A DNA stretch of 64,000 nucleotides from DAITBA01 sp036824005 (GTDB taxonomy: Bacteria > Pseudomonadota > Gammaproteobacteria > Burkholderiales > Rhodocyclaceae). The first letter of the stretch is position 1. Each line of letters starts with the position of its first letter. A program made the translations under genes and the position numbers. The notes below the pieces were generated by a model. It worked only from the letters and a program-made list of their open reading frames with translations. It ran no database searches and was not told where the DNA came from. The DNA is taken from assembly GCA_036824005.1 (NCBI GenBank), contig DAITBA010000009.1, forward strand, positions 81,343 through 145,342, read 5' to 3'. Shown here piece by piece: positions 1 through 8,031 of this stretch.

Positions 1-2
1 AA

Positions 3-626
3 CGCATCCAAGCGCCCGATGCCATCGCCGAGGAGGATCTCGCCCGGGCGGATGTGTATGCGTTAGTGGCGCAGCTGTTTTATGCGCCGCCAGACGCGGC
101 CCTGCTGCATTCGCTTGCCAGTGCCGGCGACCTTGAGGAAGAGGGCGCGGACGGGCTGTTGTCGCCGGCGTGGAGCGCGCTGCGTCGTGCTGCTTCGGCC
201 TGTGACGCCGTCGTGCTGCGCGAGGAATATGACGCGCTGTTCGTCGGCGTCGGCCAGTCGTGCGTCAGTCCCTATGCCTTGACGTACATGGATGGCGCCG
301 CGCGCCGTCCGCATCCGCTGGCGGCTCTGCGTGAGACCCTAGCGGGGCTCGGACTTGCCCGCTCTGCGCGGGCCGGTGAACCGGAGGACCACGTGGCGGC
401 GCTTGCCGATGTCATGCGTCATCTTATCGTCGACGGCGCGCGCCCGGAGGCAGACAGGCAGCGCGCGCAGGCGCGATTTTTCTCGGCATTCATCGAACCC
501 TGGTATGCGGCGCTGTGCGATGCCATCGAAGCGCGTGCGCCGGGCAGCTTTTATCGCAGCGTATCCTGTTTCACGCGCGCGTTTCTGGACCTGGAACGCG
601 CGTCGTTGCGGATGGAGATTTCGTAA
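3..626 (+). CDS. TorD/DmsD-family molybdoenzyme chaperone (5' partial)
   Basis: This is a cytoplasmic redox-enzyme maturation chaperone of the TorD family. Such proteins bind the Tat signal peptide or apo-enzyme of a molybdo/tungsto-enzyme and hold it until the cofactor is loaded. The reading frame is open to the left window edge, and residues before the first in-window start (GTG at 54) read like family sequence (EEDLARADVYALVAQLFYAP), so the true start lies outside the window and 207 codons are visible. The all-helical character and the central CVSPYALTYM stretch with Pro/Tyr fit the family. It sits 34 nt before a small Tat protein and then the formate dehydrogenase catalytic subunit, so that enzyme is its likely client. 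The stop is at 624-626. Confidence 0.8.
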   Translation, partial: RIQAPDAIAEEDLARADVYALVAQLFYAPPDAALLHSLASAGDLEEEGADGLLSPAWSALRRAASACDAVVLREEYDALFVGVGQSCVSPYALTYMDGAARRPHPLAALRETLAGLGLARSARAGEPEDHVAALADVMRHLIVDGARPEADRQRAQARFFSAFIEPWYAALCDAIEARAPGSFYRSVSCFTRAFLDLERASLRMEIS

Positions 627-660
627 CAAGCAGGCAGTCACACCATTACAGGAGGAGACC

Positions 661-867
661 ATGAGCGACTCGACGAATCTCAAGCGTCGCAACTTTCTGC
701 TCGGCGTCGGACTCGGCAGCGCCGGCGCCGCGGCGAGTGTGCTCGGCGCCAGAGCGGTGCTCGATGCCCGGCGGCGGGCCGAACACGGCGGGAAGGAAGC
801 GGCAGCCCAGGGGGGCGACCGGCTGACCGAACATGTCGTCAATTACTATCGCACGACGCGCATCTGA
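661..867 (+). CDS. Small Tat-signal protein of the formate dehydrogenase locus
   Basis: A 68-residue protein preceded by a strong ribosome site (aggaggagacc, 650-660). The N-terminus carries a twin-arginine signal (KRRNFLLG, about residues 9-16) followed by an Ala/Gly-rich hydrophobic run. The rest is short and polar, ending HVVNYYRTTRI. Short proteins of this form with a Tat motif are found just upstream of formate dehydrogenase alpha subunits in many proteobacteria. Their role is not settled; they may be accessory subunits or helpers of Tat targeting. The gene ends 16 nt before the fdhA start, so it is almost certainly co-transcribed and may be exported with the complex. Confidence 0.8.
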   Translation: MSDSTNLKRRNFLLGVGLGSAGAAASVLGARAVLDARRRAEHGGKEAAAQGGDRLTEHVVNYYRTTRI

Positions 868-883
868 CAAAAGAGGAGGCCAA

Positions 884-3781
884 ATGTTGACGAGAAAATC
901 CGGCGCATCTCGCTCCGCGTCCCAGGCCCATTTGAGTCGCAGTCTCGGCGGTACGACGCCCCGGACGATGGATCGACGTACCTTCCTGAAACGCTCCGGT
1001 CTGGGTGCGGGCGTGGGCGCCTTCGCGTCCCAGCTGCCCTTCGCCATGATCGACAAGGCGCAGGCGGCCCCCGAGGGCAAGAGTGCAGAGACCAAGGTGG
1101 AGATCCGGCGTACGGTCTGCACCCACTGTTCGGTCGGCTGTGCCATCGACGCCGAGGTCAAGAATGGCGTCTGGGTGGGCCAGGAGCCGGTCTTCGATTC
1201 GCCCATCAACCTCGGCGCCCACTGCGCCAAGGGAGCCTCGGTGCGCGAGCACGGTATGCACGAACACTCGCATCGGCTGAAGTATCCGATGAAGCTGGTC
1301 AACGGCAAGTACCAGCGGATTTCCTGGGATCAGGCGCTAAGCGACGTCAGCGCCAAGCTCCTGGATCTGCGCAAGGCCCACGGTCCGGACGCTGTCTATT
1401 GGATCGGATCCTCCAAGCACAGCAACGAGCAGGCCTACATGCTGCGCAAGTTCGTCTCCATGTGGGGTACGAACAACTGTGACCATCAGGCGCGCATCTG
1501 CCATTCGACGACCGTCGCTGGCGTGGCAAACACCTGGGGCTACGGTGCCATGACGAACTCCTACAACGACATGCAGAACGCCAAGGCGATGCTGTTCATC
1601 GGCAGCAATGCGGCGGAAGCGCATCCCGTGTCGATGCTGCACACCCTGCACGCCAAGGAGAACGGGGCGAAGATGATCGTCGTCGATCCGCGCTTCACCC
1701 GCACAGCGGCCAAGGCGGACCAGTACGTGCGCCTGCGCTCCGGCACCGATATCGCCTTCCTTTTTGGCGTTCTCTACCACGTATTCAAGAACGGCTGGGA
1801 GGACAAGCAGTACATCCACGATCGCGTGTATGGCATGGAGAAGGTGAGAGAAGACGTAATGGCGAAGTGGACGCCGGACAAGGTTCAGGAGGTGTGCGGC
1901 GTGCCCGAAGCCGAGATGCTCAGGGTCGCCGAGACAATGGCCAAGAATCGACCCAGCACCATCGTCTGGTGCATGGGCCAAACGCAGCATTCGGCCGGCA
2001 ATGCCTTCGTGCGCGCTTCGTGCATCCTGCAATTGGCGCTGGGCAACATCGGCGTATCGGGTGGCGGCGCCAACATCTATCGGGGCCACGACAACGTGCA
2101 AGGCGCGACCGATGTCGGTCCGAATCCGGATTCGCTGCCCGGCTACTACGGCATACCGACCGGCTCGTGGAAATACTGGTCGGGCGTCTGGGGCGTCGAT
2201 TACGAGTGGCTGAAGGGGCGCTTTGCCTCGCAGGCGATGATGGAGAAGCCCGGCATCACGGTGTCGCGCTGGATCGACGGCGTGCTGGAGAAGAACGAGC
2301 TCATCGATCAGGATCCAAATCTCAAGGCGGTCATCTTCTGGGGCCATGCGCCCAACTCCCAGACTCGCGGCAAGGAGATGGTCGACGCCATGAAGGCGCT
2401 CGATCTGCTCGTGGTGATCGATCCGTACCCGTCGGCCACCGCCGCCATGGCGGCGATGGTGCGCAAGGACGGCGTGTATTTGCTGCCCGCGGCGACGCAG
2501 TTCGAAACGTCCGGTTCATGCACGGCGTCGAACCGCTCGATCCAGTGGCGCGAGAAGGTGATCGAGCCGCTGTTTGAGTCCAAGCCCGATCACACCATCA
2601 TGTACCTGCTGGCGCAGAAGTTCGGCTTCGAGAAGGAGTTCTGCAAGAACATCAAGGTGGTGAACAACGAGCCGGTGCCGGAGGACATCCTGCGCGAGAT
2701 CAATCGCGGCGTGTGGACCATCGGTTACACCGGCCAGTCGCCCGAGCGGCTCAAGCTGCACATGAAAAACATGCACACTTTCAACCCGAAGACGCTGCGG
2801 GCCAATGGCGGGCCGTGCGACGGCGAGTATTTCGGCCTGCCCTGGCCGTGCTACGGCACGCCGGAGATGAAGCATCCCGGCACGCCGAATCTCTACGACA
2901 CCTCCAAGCATGTCATGGACGGCGGCGGCAACTTCCGGGCGAACTTCGGCGTCGAGCGCGACGGCGTCAACCTGCTGGCCGAGGACGGTTCCCATTCGAA
3001 AGGGGCCGACCTCACCACCGGCTATCCGGAGTTCGACCACGTGCTGCTCAAGAAACTCGGCTGGTGGGAGGAGTTGACCCCGGACGAGAAGGCCAAGGCC
3101 GAAGGAAAGAACTGGAAGACCGATCCCTCCGGCGGCATCATCCGTGTCGCCATGAAGAATCACGGCTGCCACCCCTTCGGCAATGCCAAGGCGCGGGCCG
3201 TGGTGTGGAACTTCCCCGACCCGATCCCGCAGCATCGCGAGCCGCTCTACAGCACGCGCGCCGACCTGGTCGAGAAGTATCCTACTCACGACGACAAGAA
3301 AGCCTTCTGGCGTCTGCCGACCTTGTACAAGTCGGTGCAGCAGAAGTACAAGGACGTGGGCAAGGAGTTTCCACTGGTCCTCACTTCCGGGCGTCTCGTC
3401 GAGTACGAAGGCGGCGGCGAGGAGACGCGCTCCAATCCGTGGCTGGCGGAACTGCAGCAGGAGAACTTCGTCGAGATCAACCCGAAGGCAGCCAATGACC
3501 GTGGCATCCGCAACAACGACTACGTCTGGGTGAAGACGCCTACCGGCGCGCAGATCAAGGTACGCGCCCAGGTCACCGAGCGCGTCGGCCCGGACACGGT
3601 ATTCGTGCCGTTCCACTTCTCCGGCTGGTGGATGGGCAAGGACATGCTGGAGTACTACCCGGAGGGGGCGCATCCGATCACGCGCGGCGAGGCGGTGAAT
3701 ACCGCCACTACCTACGGCTACGATTCGGTGACCATGATGCAGGAGACCAAGACCACGGTTTGTCAAGTGGTCAAGGCCTGA
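884..3781 (+). CDS. fdhA: Formate dehydrogenase catalytic (alpha) subunit, molybdopterin type
   Basis: The catalytic subunit oxidises formate to CO2 on a bis-MGD molybdenum or tungsten cofactor, probably on the periplasmic side. From ATG 884, which has the ribosome site aagaggagg at 871-879, it is 965 aa; the longer frame from 833 lacks such a site. Residues 31-36 (RRTFLK) plus the following hydrophobic stretch form a Tat signal. Cys79, Cys82, Cys86 and Cys114 form the N-terminal [4Fe-4S] motif. Cys206, in the context QARICHSTTV, aligns with the selenocysteine of E. coli FdnG, so this is a Cys-type enzyme and needs no SECIS element. The C-terminal molydopterin dinucleotide-binding domain is intact. 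The unusually long 30-residue segment ahead of the Tat motif leaves ATG 968 as an alternative start, but it has no good ribosome site. Confidence 0.95.
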   Translation: MLTRKSGASRSASQAHLSRSLGGTTPRTMDRRTFLKRSGLGAGVGAFASQLPFAMIDKAQAAPEGKSAETKVEIRRTVCTHCSVGCAIDAEVKNGVWVGQEPVFDSPINLGAHCAKGASVREHGMHEHSHRLKYPMKLVNGKYQRISWDQALSDVSAKLLDLRKAHGPDAVYWIGSSKHSNEQAYMLRKFVSMWGTNNCDHQARICHSTTVAGVANTWGYGAMTNSYNDMQNAKAMLFIGSNAAEAHPVSMLHTLHAKENGAKMIVVDPRFTRTAAKADQYVRLRSGTDIAFLFGVLYHVFKNGWEDKQYIHDRVYGMEKVREDVMAKWTPDKVQEVCGVPEAEMLRVAETMAKNRPSTIVWCMGQTQHSAGNAFVRASCILQLALGNIGVSGGGANIYRGHDNVQGATDVGPNPDSLPGYYGIPTGSWKYWSGVWGVDYEWLKGRFASQAMMEKPGITVSRWIDGVLEKNELIDQDPNLKAVIFWGHAPNSQTRGKEMVDAMKALDLLVVIDPYPSATAAMAAMVRKDGVYLLPAATQFETSGSCTASNRSIQWREKVIEPLFESKPDHTIMYLLAQKFGFEKEFCKNIKVVNNEPVPEDILREINRGVWTIGYTGQSPERLKLHMKNMHTFNPKTLRANGGPCDGEYFGLPWPCYGTPEMKHPGTPNLYDTSKHVMDGGGNFRANFGVERDGVNLLAEDGSHSKGADLTTGYPEFDHVLLKKLGWWEELTPDEKAKAEGKNWKTDPSGGIIRVAMKNHGCHPFGNAKARAVVWNFPDPIPQHREPLYSTRADLVEKYPTHDDKKAFWRLPTLYKSVQQKYKDVGKEFPLVLTSGRLVEYEGGGEETRSNPWLAELQQENFVEINPKAANDRGIRNNDYVWVKTPTGAQIKVRAQVTERVGPDTVFVPFHFSGWWMGKDMLEYYPEGAHPITRGEAVNTATTYGYDSVTMMQETKTTVCQVVKA

Positions 3782-3796
3782 CGGAGGAGACGGAAA

Positions 3797-4429
3797 ATGG
3801 CACGGATGAAATTTCTCTGCGACGCCGAGCGCTGCATCGAATGCAATGGCTGTGTCACTGCGTGCAAGAACGAGCACGAGGTGCCGTGGGGCGTGAACCG
3901 CCGGCGGGTGGTCACCATCAATGACGGTGTGCAGGGCGAGCGCTCGATTTCGGTGGCGTGCATGCATTGCTCCGACGCACCATGCATGGCGGTATGCCCA
4001 GTGGATTGCTTCTACCGCACCGATGAAGGCGTTGTTCTGCACGACAAGGACCTGTGCATTGGCTGCGGCTATTGCTTTTATGCCTGCCCGTTCGGTGCAC
4101 CGCAGTTCCCACAATCGGGCGCCTTCGGCCTGCGTGGCAAGATGGACAAGTGCACGTTCTGCGCTGGTGGCCCGGAACCCAACGGTTCCGCGGAGGAGTA
4201 CCGCAAGTACGGCGCCAACCGGCTTGCCGAGGGCAAGCTGCCGGCTTGTGCCGAAATGTGCTCGACCAAAGCCCTGCTCGGCGGCGACGCGGACGTCATT
4301 GCCGACATCTTCCGTGAGCGCGTCCTCAAGCGCGGCAAGGGCGCGGAGATTTGGGGCTGGTCAACCGCCTATGGCAAACCTGAGCAGAAGCAGGCACCGC
4401 AGCCAGCGCCCACTGGAGGTCAATCATGA
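3797..4429 (+). CDS. fdhB: Formate dehydrogenase iron-sulfur (beta) subunit
   Basis: A 210-aa ferredoxin-like electron-transfer subunit that passes electrons from the catalytic subunit to the membrane cytochrome b. Four cysteine clusters are visible: Cys13/16/19/23, Cys55/58/63/67, Cys87/90/93/97 and a fourth made from the CTFC and later Cys residues (near 118-155). This is the usual four [4Fe-4S] layout of FDH, DMSO reductase and related beta subunits. It has no signal peptide, so it is presumably exported by hitchhiking on the Tat signal of FdhA. Unlike FdnH there is no C-terminal membrane helix; the tail is polar and Pro/Gln-rich. The ribosome site ggaggag lies 8-14 nt before ATG 3797, and the stop overlaps the start of the next gene (ATGA). 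Confidence 0.93.
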   Translation: MARMKFLCDAERCIECNGCVTACKNEHEVPWGVNRRRVVTINDGVQGERSISVACMHCSDAPCMAVCPVDCFYRTDEGVVLHDKDLCIGCGYCFYACPFGAPQFPQSGAFGLRGKMDKCTFCAGGPEPNGSAEEYRKYGANRLAEGKLPACAEMCSTKALLGGDADVIADIFRERVLKRGKGAEIWGWSTAYGKPEQKQAPQPAPTGGQS

Positions 4430-4656
4430 CGGCGCGACGATTGGGCGCCCTGCTCGTGGCGCTCGGCTTCGCGCTGAGCCTGGCGGGCTGCGGCGAAAAG
4501 GAGCAGGTGGTGCTCTACAAGCAAGGGAAGTATCAGGGCAAGCCCGACGCGAAGCCTTGGGACAGCCCCGAATTCGGCGGCGACAAGGCAAAGTGGGAAG
4601 GGTCGATCAAGGCGCGCAACCAGAACCAGAACGAGTATCGGCGATTTCCCGGCTGA
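4426..4656 (+). CDS. Small lipoprotein encoded between FDH beta and gamma subunits
   Basis: A 76-aa protein whose start overlaps the fdhB stop by four bases (ATGA), which argues for translational coupling. The N-terminus is a type II signal peptide with lipobox LAGC and lipidated Cys22. The mature part is about 54 residues, polar, with aromatic/Gly motifs (YKQGKYQGKPDAKPW and a terminal NQNEYRRFPG). I do not know a characterised function. Position and coupling suggest an accessory or assembly lipoprotein of the formate dehydrogenase or its quinone-reducing partner. This is inference from context only. Confidence 0.75.
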   Translation: MTARRLGALLVALGFALSLAGCGEKEQVVLYKQGKYQGKPDAKPWDSPEFGGDKAKWEGSIKARNQNQNEYRRFPG

Positions 4657-4808
4657 CAATGCAGAGACGCGGTCAGCGCGAACGCGGAGCCACTCCCGAC
4701 ATGCGACAGCGACGGTGGCACGCGCTTACCCCCGTCCCGTAGGGCATCGAGCCGCCCTTCTAGTCCCTGCGCGCAGCCGAGGTGCTGCGCATCGAGTATG
4801 GAGGAAAT

Positions 4809-5837
4809 ATGAGGAGACGCATACTGGCAGCGGTTGCACTTTCGCTCATGTGTGCGGCTGGGGCGGTGCACACTGCCGCTGCGGCCGACTACGGAGCATC
4901 CCAAGCGCAGCAGCAGGTAGACCAGCCGCTTAACAATGCGCCGGTTTGGCGCGAAGCGCGCTCGGGCGAGGCGCAATTCACCACCGTCAAAGGTGTGGAA
5001 ACCGGAGTTCTGATTCAATCCGGCGGGGAGACGTGGCGCGCTCTGCGCAACGGGCCGATCACGCTTTATGGCGGCATCATGCTATGCCTGGTGGCGCTGA
5101 CGATCGGCATCTTCTACAAACTGCGTGGGGAGATTCGGCTGAGGGAGTCGCCATCCGGGCGACACATCCAGCGGTTCAATGCGGGCGAGCGGGTGATACA
5201 TTGGGGCGTCGCCATCACCTTTTGCATTCTGGCGCTGACAGGGCTCATGACGCTTTTCGGCAAACATGTGGTACTGCCGTTGTTAGGCCATGAAGCGTAT
5301 TCCTGGCTTGCGGTGCTGTCCAAGAGTCTACACAATTTCATCGGGCCGCTATTCTTGGTGTTTCTGGTTTCGATGTTTTTCCTGTTTGTCAAAGACAACG
5401 TCTGGCAATCCTGCGACGCGCTCTGGATCAGGAAGGCTGGCGGTTTGTTTACGGGCGATCACGTGCCGTCCCATCGCTTCAACTTCGGCGAGAAGACATG
5501 GTTCTGGTTCGGAGTGTTCTTCCTCGGGCTAAGCGTAAGCGGCAGCGGGCTGGTGCTGGATTTTCCGAACTTCGAGCAGGGACGGGGGATAATGCAGATT
5601 GCCAACATCATCCACGTCGTCGGTGCGCTAGTCGTCATTGCTTTGTCGCTGGGTCATATCTATATTGGAACGATCGGCATGCAGGGGGCCTATGAGTCAA
5701 TGCGCTACGGTCATGTGGATGAGACCTGGATTAGGGAGCATCACGAGTTGTGGTACGAGGAGCATAAGAACGAGGTGGTTCCGATCGGTTCCGGAACGCC
5801 GGACGAGCAGCCGGCTCGCGTGATGCACGGTTCGTGA
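4809..5837 (+). CDS. fdhC: Formate dehydrogenase cytochrome b (gamma) subunit
   Basis: The membrane anchor that transfers electrons from the Fe-S subunit via two b-type hemes to quinone. From ATG 4809, with ribosome site ggagg 4-9 nt upstream, it is 342 aa. A cleavable signal peptide (about residues 1-24, ending AAAA) and a short periplasmic stretch precede four transmembrane helices, roughly at residues 75-95, 120-140, 165-190 and 230-290 taken together. Heme-ligand candidates include the His of ERVIHWG, LHNF and the H of HVVG/GHIYIG. The tail (HHELWYEEH) is typical of FDH gamma subunits. The extra N-terminal signal peptide separates it from short FdnI-type subunits and matches the longer FDH3-type gamma subunits. 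A frame from 4782 is longer but lacks a ribosome site. Confidence 0.9.
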   Translation: MRRRILAAVALSLMCAAGAVHTAAAADYGASQAQQQVDQPLNNAPVWREARSGEAQFTTVKGVETGVLIQSGGETWRALRNGPITLYGGIMLCLVALTIGIFYKLRGEIRLRESPSGRHIQRFNAGERVIHWGVAITFCILALTGLMTLFGKHVVLPLLGHEAYSWLAVLSKSLHNFIGPLFLVFLVSMFFLFVKDNVWQSCDALWIRKAGGLFTGDHVPSHRFNFGEKTWFWFGVFFLGLSVSGSGLVLDFPNFEQGRGIMQIANIIHVVGALVVIALSLGHIYIGTIGMQGAYESMRYGHVDETWIREHHELWYEEHKNEVVPIGSGTPDEQPARVMHGS

Positions 5838-5857
5838 CCGACGAAGGGAGGATCGAG

Positions 5858-6163
5858 ATGAGAGTTTTGGCCCTGCTGGCTGCGATAACGGCGGTCGTTG
5901 GCCTATCTGTCGCCGCCGTCCATGCGAAACTGCCCGCACCGACCGATGAACAGAAAGTCAAGGCGGACGAGGCGAAAACGAGGGCCGCGGAAGCTGCGAA
6001 GAAGGATGCCGAAGCTCTGGCCAGAGCGCAGGATCGCGTCGCAGAGCGTTACATCAAAGACATGAAGGCAAAGGGCGTTAGCATTACGCCGACGTCCGTC
6101 GCCGCATCCGGTCCGGCGCCACCGCCGGCTGCCGTACCCGTGGCGGCGACACCGAAGAAGTAG
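5858..6163 (+). CDS. Small exported Ala/Lys-rich protein downstream of fdhC
   Basis: 101 aa from ATG 5858, chosen because a clear ribosome site (gggagg, 5846-5851) precedes it; the in-frame GTG 5834 would overlap fdhC. Residues 1-22 form a Sec signal peptide ending VHAK. The mature protein has an amphipathic Ala/Lys/Glu helix (about residues 28-68, charged repeats such as KADEAKTRAAEAAKKDAEAL) and a disordered Pro/Ala tail. This suggests a periplasmic helical protein. It is the last gene in line with the formate dehydrogenase genes (20 nt after fdhC), so it may be an FDH-linked accessory. Function unknown. Confidence 0.7.
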   Translation: MRVLALLAAITAVVGLSVAAVHAKLPAPTDEQKVKADEAKTRAAEAAKKDAEALARAQDRVAERYIKDMKAKGVSITPTSVAASGPAPPPAAVPVAATPKK

Positions 6164-6197
6164 AGCAGATGCCATTCACGCTTCGAGGAGCACAATC

Positions 6198-6716
6198 ATG
6201 AACAAGAACCCAAGAGTTGCCGGGATGATCGGACTGCTGCTTGCCGGTTGCGCCACGACTGCGCTGTCCGATCCGTCAGCGGAAGCAATACTTCAGCCGA
6301 CGCGCGGCTTTGATGTGCGCGGCAGTGTCATGTTCAAGCAGGCCGGAGACAAGGTCCAAGTGGTTGCCAAGGTTGGCGGACTTACGCCCGGCAGCCATGG
6401 TTTCCACATCCACGAAAAAGGCGACTGCAGCGCGCCCGACGCGATGAGCGCCGGCGGTCATTTTAACCCTGGCGGCAAACCCCACGGCCACCCCCATCAG
6501 GGCGAGCACCATGCCGGAGACATGCCCATGCTGGAGGCCGACAGCAATGGCAATGCGACGCTGACGACCGAGCTCCCATCGATCAGCATTCGCGAGGGAG
6601 CCAATAGCATCCTCGGCAGAAGCGTCATCGTGCATATCAGCCCCGACGACTTCAAGACGCAACCGACCGGAAACTCCGGCGCGCGGATGGCCTGCGGGGT
6701 AATCGCGGCCAAGTGA
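6198..6716 (+). CDS. sodC: Cu/Zn superoxide dismutase, lipoprotein form
   Basis: Dismutates superoxide to oxygen and peroxide in the periplasm. The 172-aa protein has a lipobox (LLAGC) with lipidated Cys18. The metal-binding motifs of SodC are present: HGFHIHEKGDC (Cu ligands and the first disulfide Cys), the GGHFNPGGKPHGHPHQGEHH zinc loop, and the C-terminal GARMACGVI with the active-site Arg and second disulfide Cys. The electrostatic-loop region is shorter than in E. coli SodC. The gene follows the FDH locus by 34 nt on the same strand. Protection of oxygen-sensitive periplasmic enzymes is an attractive link but is only inference. Confidence 0.93.
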   Translation: MNKNPRVAGMIGLLLAGCATTALSDPSAEAILQPTRGFDVRGSVMFKQAGDKVQVVAKVGGLTPGSHGFHIHEKGDCSAPDAMSAGGHFNPGGKPHGHPHQGEHHAGDMPMLEADSNGNATLTTELPSISIREGANSILGRSVIVHISPDDFKTQPTGNSGARMACGVIAAK

Positions 6717-7115
6717 GCCGTTACCGGGGCGGCGGAAGCCACCGCCCGAGGTCAACCAACGCGAAATCGTCCGCAACGCGAGCGCCTGCCAGGCTCGTTG
6801 GATTACTCCGCAGCTTGCCGGAGATCGACTTGCCGGTGCCCCGTCGGGCACGATATCCTCGCGTGCCCCTACCAACCGTGCCGAGCGCACGTCATGCTGC
6901 GACGGTTGTCGCCGGCTGACCCTGTCCGAACGGACTAAGCGTGTGCAATTTAACGCTAGGGGAATAGTCCGATCAATATACTTTTCCCAGACTTACCAGT
7001 GTCGAGACGCTAGGCGGTTTGCCGCGATAATGACATTCGGGCAGTACAGCGGCGATGCAGCGCCGTTTGTCGCGCTGGGTAGGAGTGGGATTGTTGCGGC
7101 GGTGTGGTGGTCTTT
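6717..7115. other. Intergenic region sodC to tRNA-Asn
   Basis: About 400 bases without a credible gene. The first 30 bases after sodC contain a GC hairpin (GGGCGG/CCGCCC) with no T-run, so it is a poor terminator. Around 6924-6970 there are two overlapping, mutually exclusive inverted repeats, annotated separately, followed by an AT-richer patch (caatatacttttcc). No promoter with both hexamers could be supported on the plus strand. Confidence 0.5.
6924..6970. repeat. Overlapping alternative inverted repeats
   Basis: GTCCG-AA-CGGAC (6924-6935) is a perfect 5-bp palindrome. The same central CGGACT can instead pair with AGTCCG at 6966-6971, and this second fold is extended by an inner AGCGT/ACGCT stem (6938-6942 with 6953-6957) and a GGGGAA-containing bulge. 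The two folds cannot form together. No gene with a convincing start follows on the plus strand before the tRNA on the minus strand. Confidence 0.4.
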
Positions 7116-7191
7116 TGGCTCCCCGACCTGGGCTCGAACCAGGGACCTGCGGATTAACAGTCCGTCGCTCTACCGACTGAGCTATCGGGGA
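7116..7191 (-). tRNA. tRNA-Asn (GUU)
   Basis: The reverse complement reads as a complete 76-nt tRNA: acceptor tccccga pairing with tcgggga, D-arm with gctcagtcggtagagc, anticodon loop ctgttaa giving GUU, T-arm with ggttcgagccc, and an encoded CCA end (7116-7118). The gene is single, not in an array. Its 5' end is at 7191. Confidence 0.97.
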
Positions 7192-7323
7192 TTTGCCGAG
7201 GCGCGAATGGTAGACACTTAACCGCGGCGCGTCAAGCCTGAGTCTGCGTGCGGGCGACGCCGCGCTCCTGGTTCGCGCGGTCATTGCTGACCGGATGGGG
7301 AGTGCTCGCCGCGATAGACGTGT

Positions 7324-7974
7324 ATGGGATCAAGAGCAATGTCAGGCAAAGAGATATCAGGTGCGGCAAGTCTCGAACATTGCGCATTCGAGCAGTCGAT
7401 CGGGCTTGCCCAAACCAGCATGCGAAAGGTGATGGGATTCAAGGACGGCCGCACGGCGGCGGAATCGCTGGCAGCGCGACTGCGCTGCGCCCAAACTGCA
7501 TCCGTGGAGGGGCAGAGCGCAGTAGTCCTGCCGCGCGATTCGGCTTCCCAGCGTATCGCCGCCAATGATGACACGCCAATCGCTTTAGGACGGCCGGAGC
7601 CAGCCCCCGCGAGCAGACCGACGCTCGTTGCCGCCGGGGCTACCGCGCAACCACCGCGCTGGTGGGCCGGCGACGCGACACTGGATGTCGAAGAAATCTC
7701 CATTACGGCGCCGGACGAATTGCAGGAGCGCAATGTACGGCACATGGATTCGTCGGCGCCGCTGGCTGTAACCTCGTCGACGGACAACCCTTCGTCGGCC
7801 GCATGGCAGCCGACTGCGGAGCCAGCATCCGTTTCATCCTACGGGCACTCGCGCAATAAGCGCCGCACATCTAAAATGGATGCAGCGCAACCGACAGCAC
7901 GGGGCGTTCGTCTTGGCTGGCTTTTCCTCGCCCTGGCGGGAGTGCTCGCTGTCGCTTTGTTGGCCTGGCATTGA
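7324..7974 (+). CDS. Orphan protein with C-terminal membrane helix
   Basis: A possible 216-aa protein (or 211 aa from ATG 7339, which has a weak aagag ribosome site). It is Ala/Ser/Thr-rich and low in complexity over residues 50-180. The last 25 residues (GVRLGWLFLALAGVLAVALL, then AWH) form one convincing transmembrane helix, preceded by positive charges. That arrangement, a soluble N-terminal part and a C-terminal tail anchor, supports the plus-strand frame over the competing minus-strand frame 7281-7787, which has no such feature. Codon use is less GC-biased at third positions than in neighbouring genes. I recognise no domain. It may be lineage-specific or horizontally acquired, or may not be a gene. 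Confidence 0.45.
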   Translation: MGSRAMSGKEISGAASLEHCAFEQSIGLAQTSMRKVMGFKDGRTAAESLAARLRCAQTASVEGQSAVVLPRDSASQRIAANDDTPIALGRPEPAPASRPTLVAAGATAQPPRWWAGDATLDVEEISITAPDELQERNVRHMDSSAPLAVTSSTDNPSSAAWQPTAEPASVSSYGHSRNKRRTSKMDAAQPTARGVRLGWLFLALAGVLAVALLAWH

Positions 7975-8031
7975 TTTCTTGCGCGGGCAGCGGAATGCAT
8001 CGCCCAATCGTTGTGTTGCGCAGCGAGTGAT

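Noticed and set aside
2516..4114. Large minus-strand frame of 532 codons opposite fdhA/fdhB
   Set aside because: Shadow frame: it runs across the well-supported fdhA-fdhB boundary, its His/Arg/Leu-rich sequence is typical of GC-rich antisense frames, and it has no domain.
6943..7221. 92-codon plus-strand frame over tRNA-Asn
   Set aside because: It runs through the tRNA gene on the other strand and has no ribosome site.
7281..7787. Minus-strand 168-codon frame competing with the orphan ORF
   Set aside because: No domain, no helix and no ribosome site; the plus frame ends in a convincing membrane helix.
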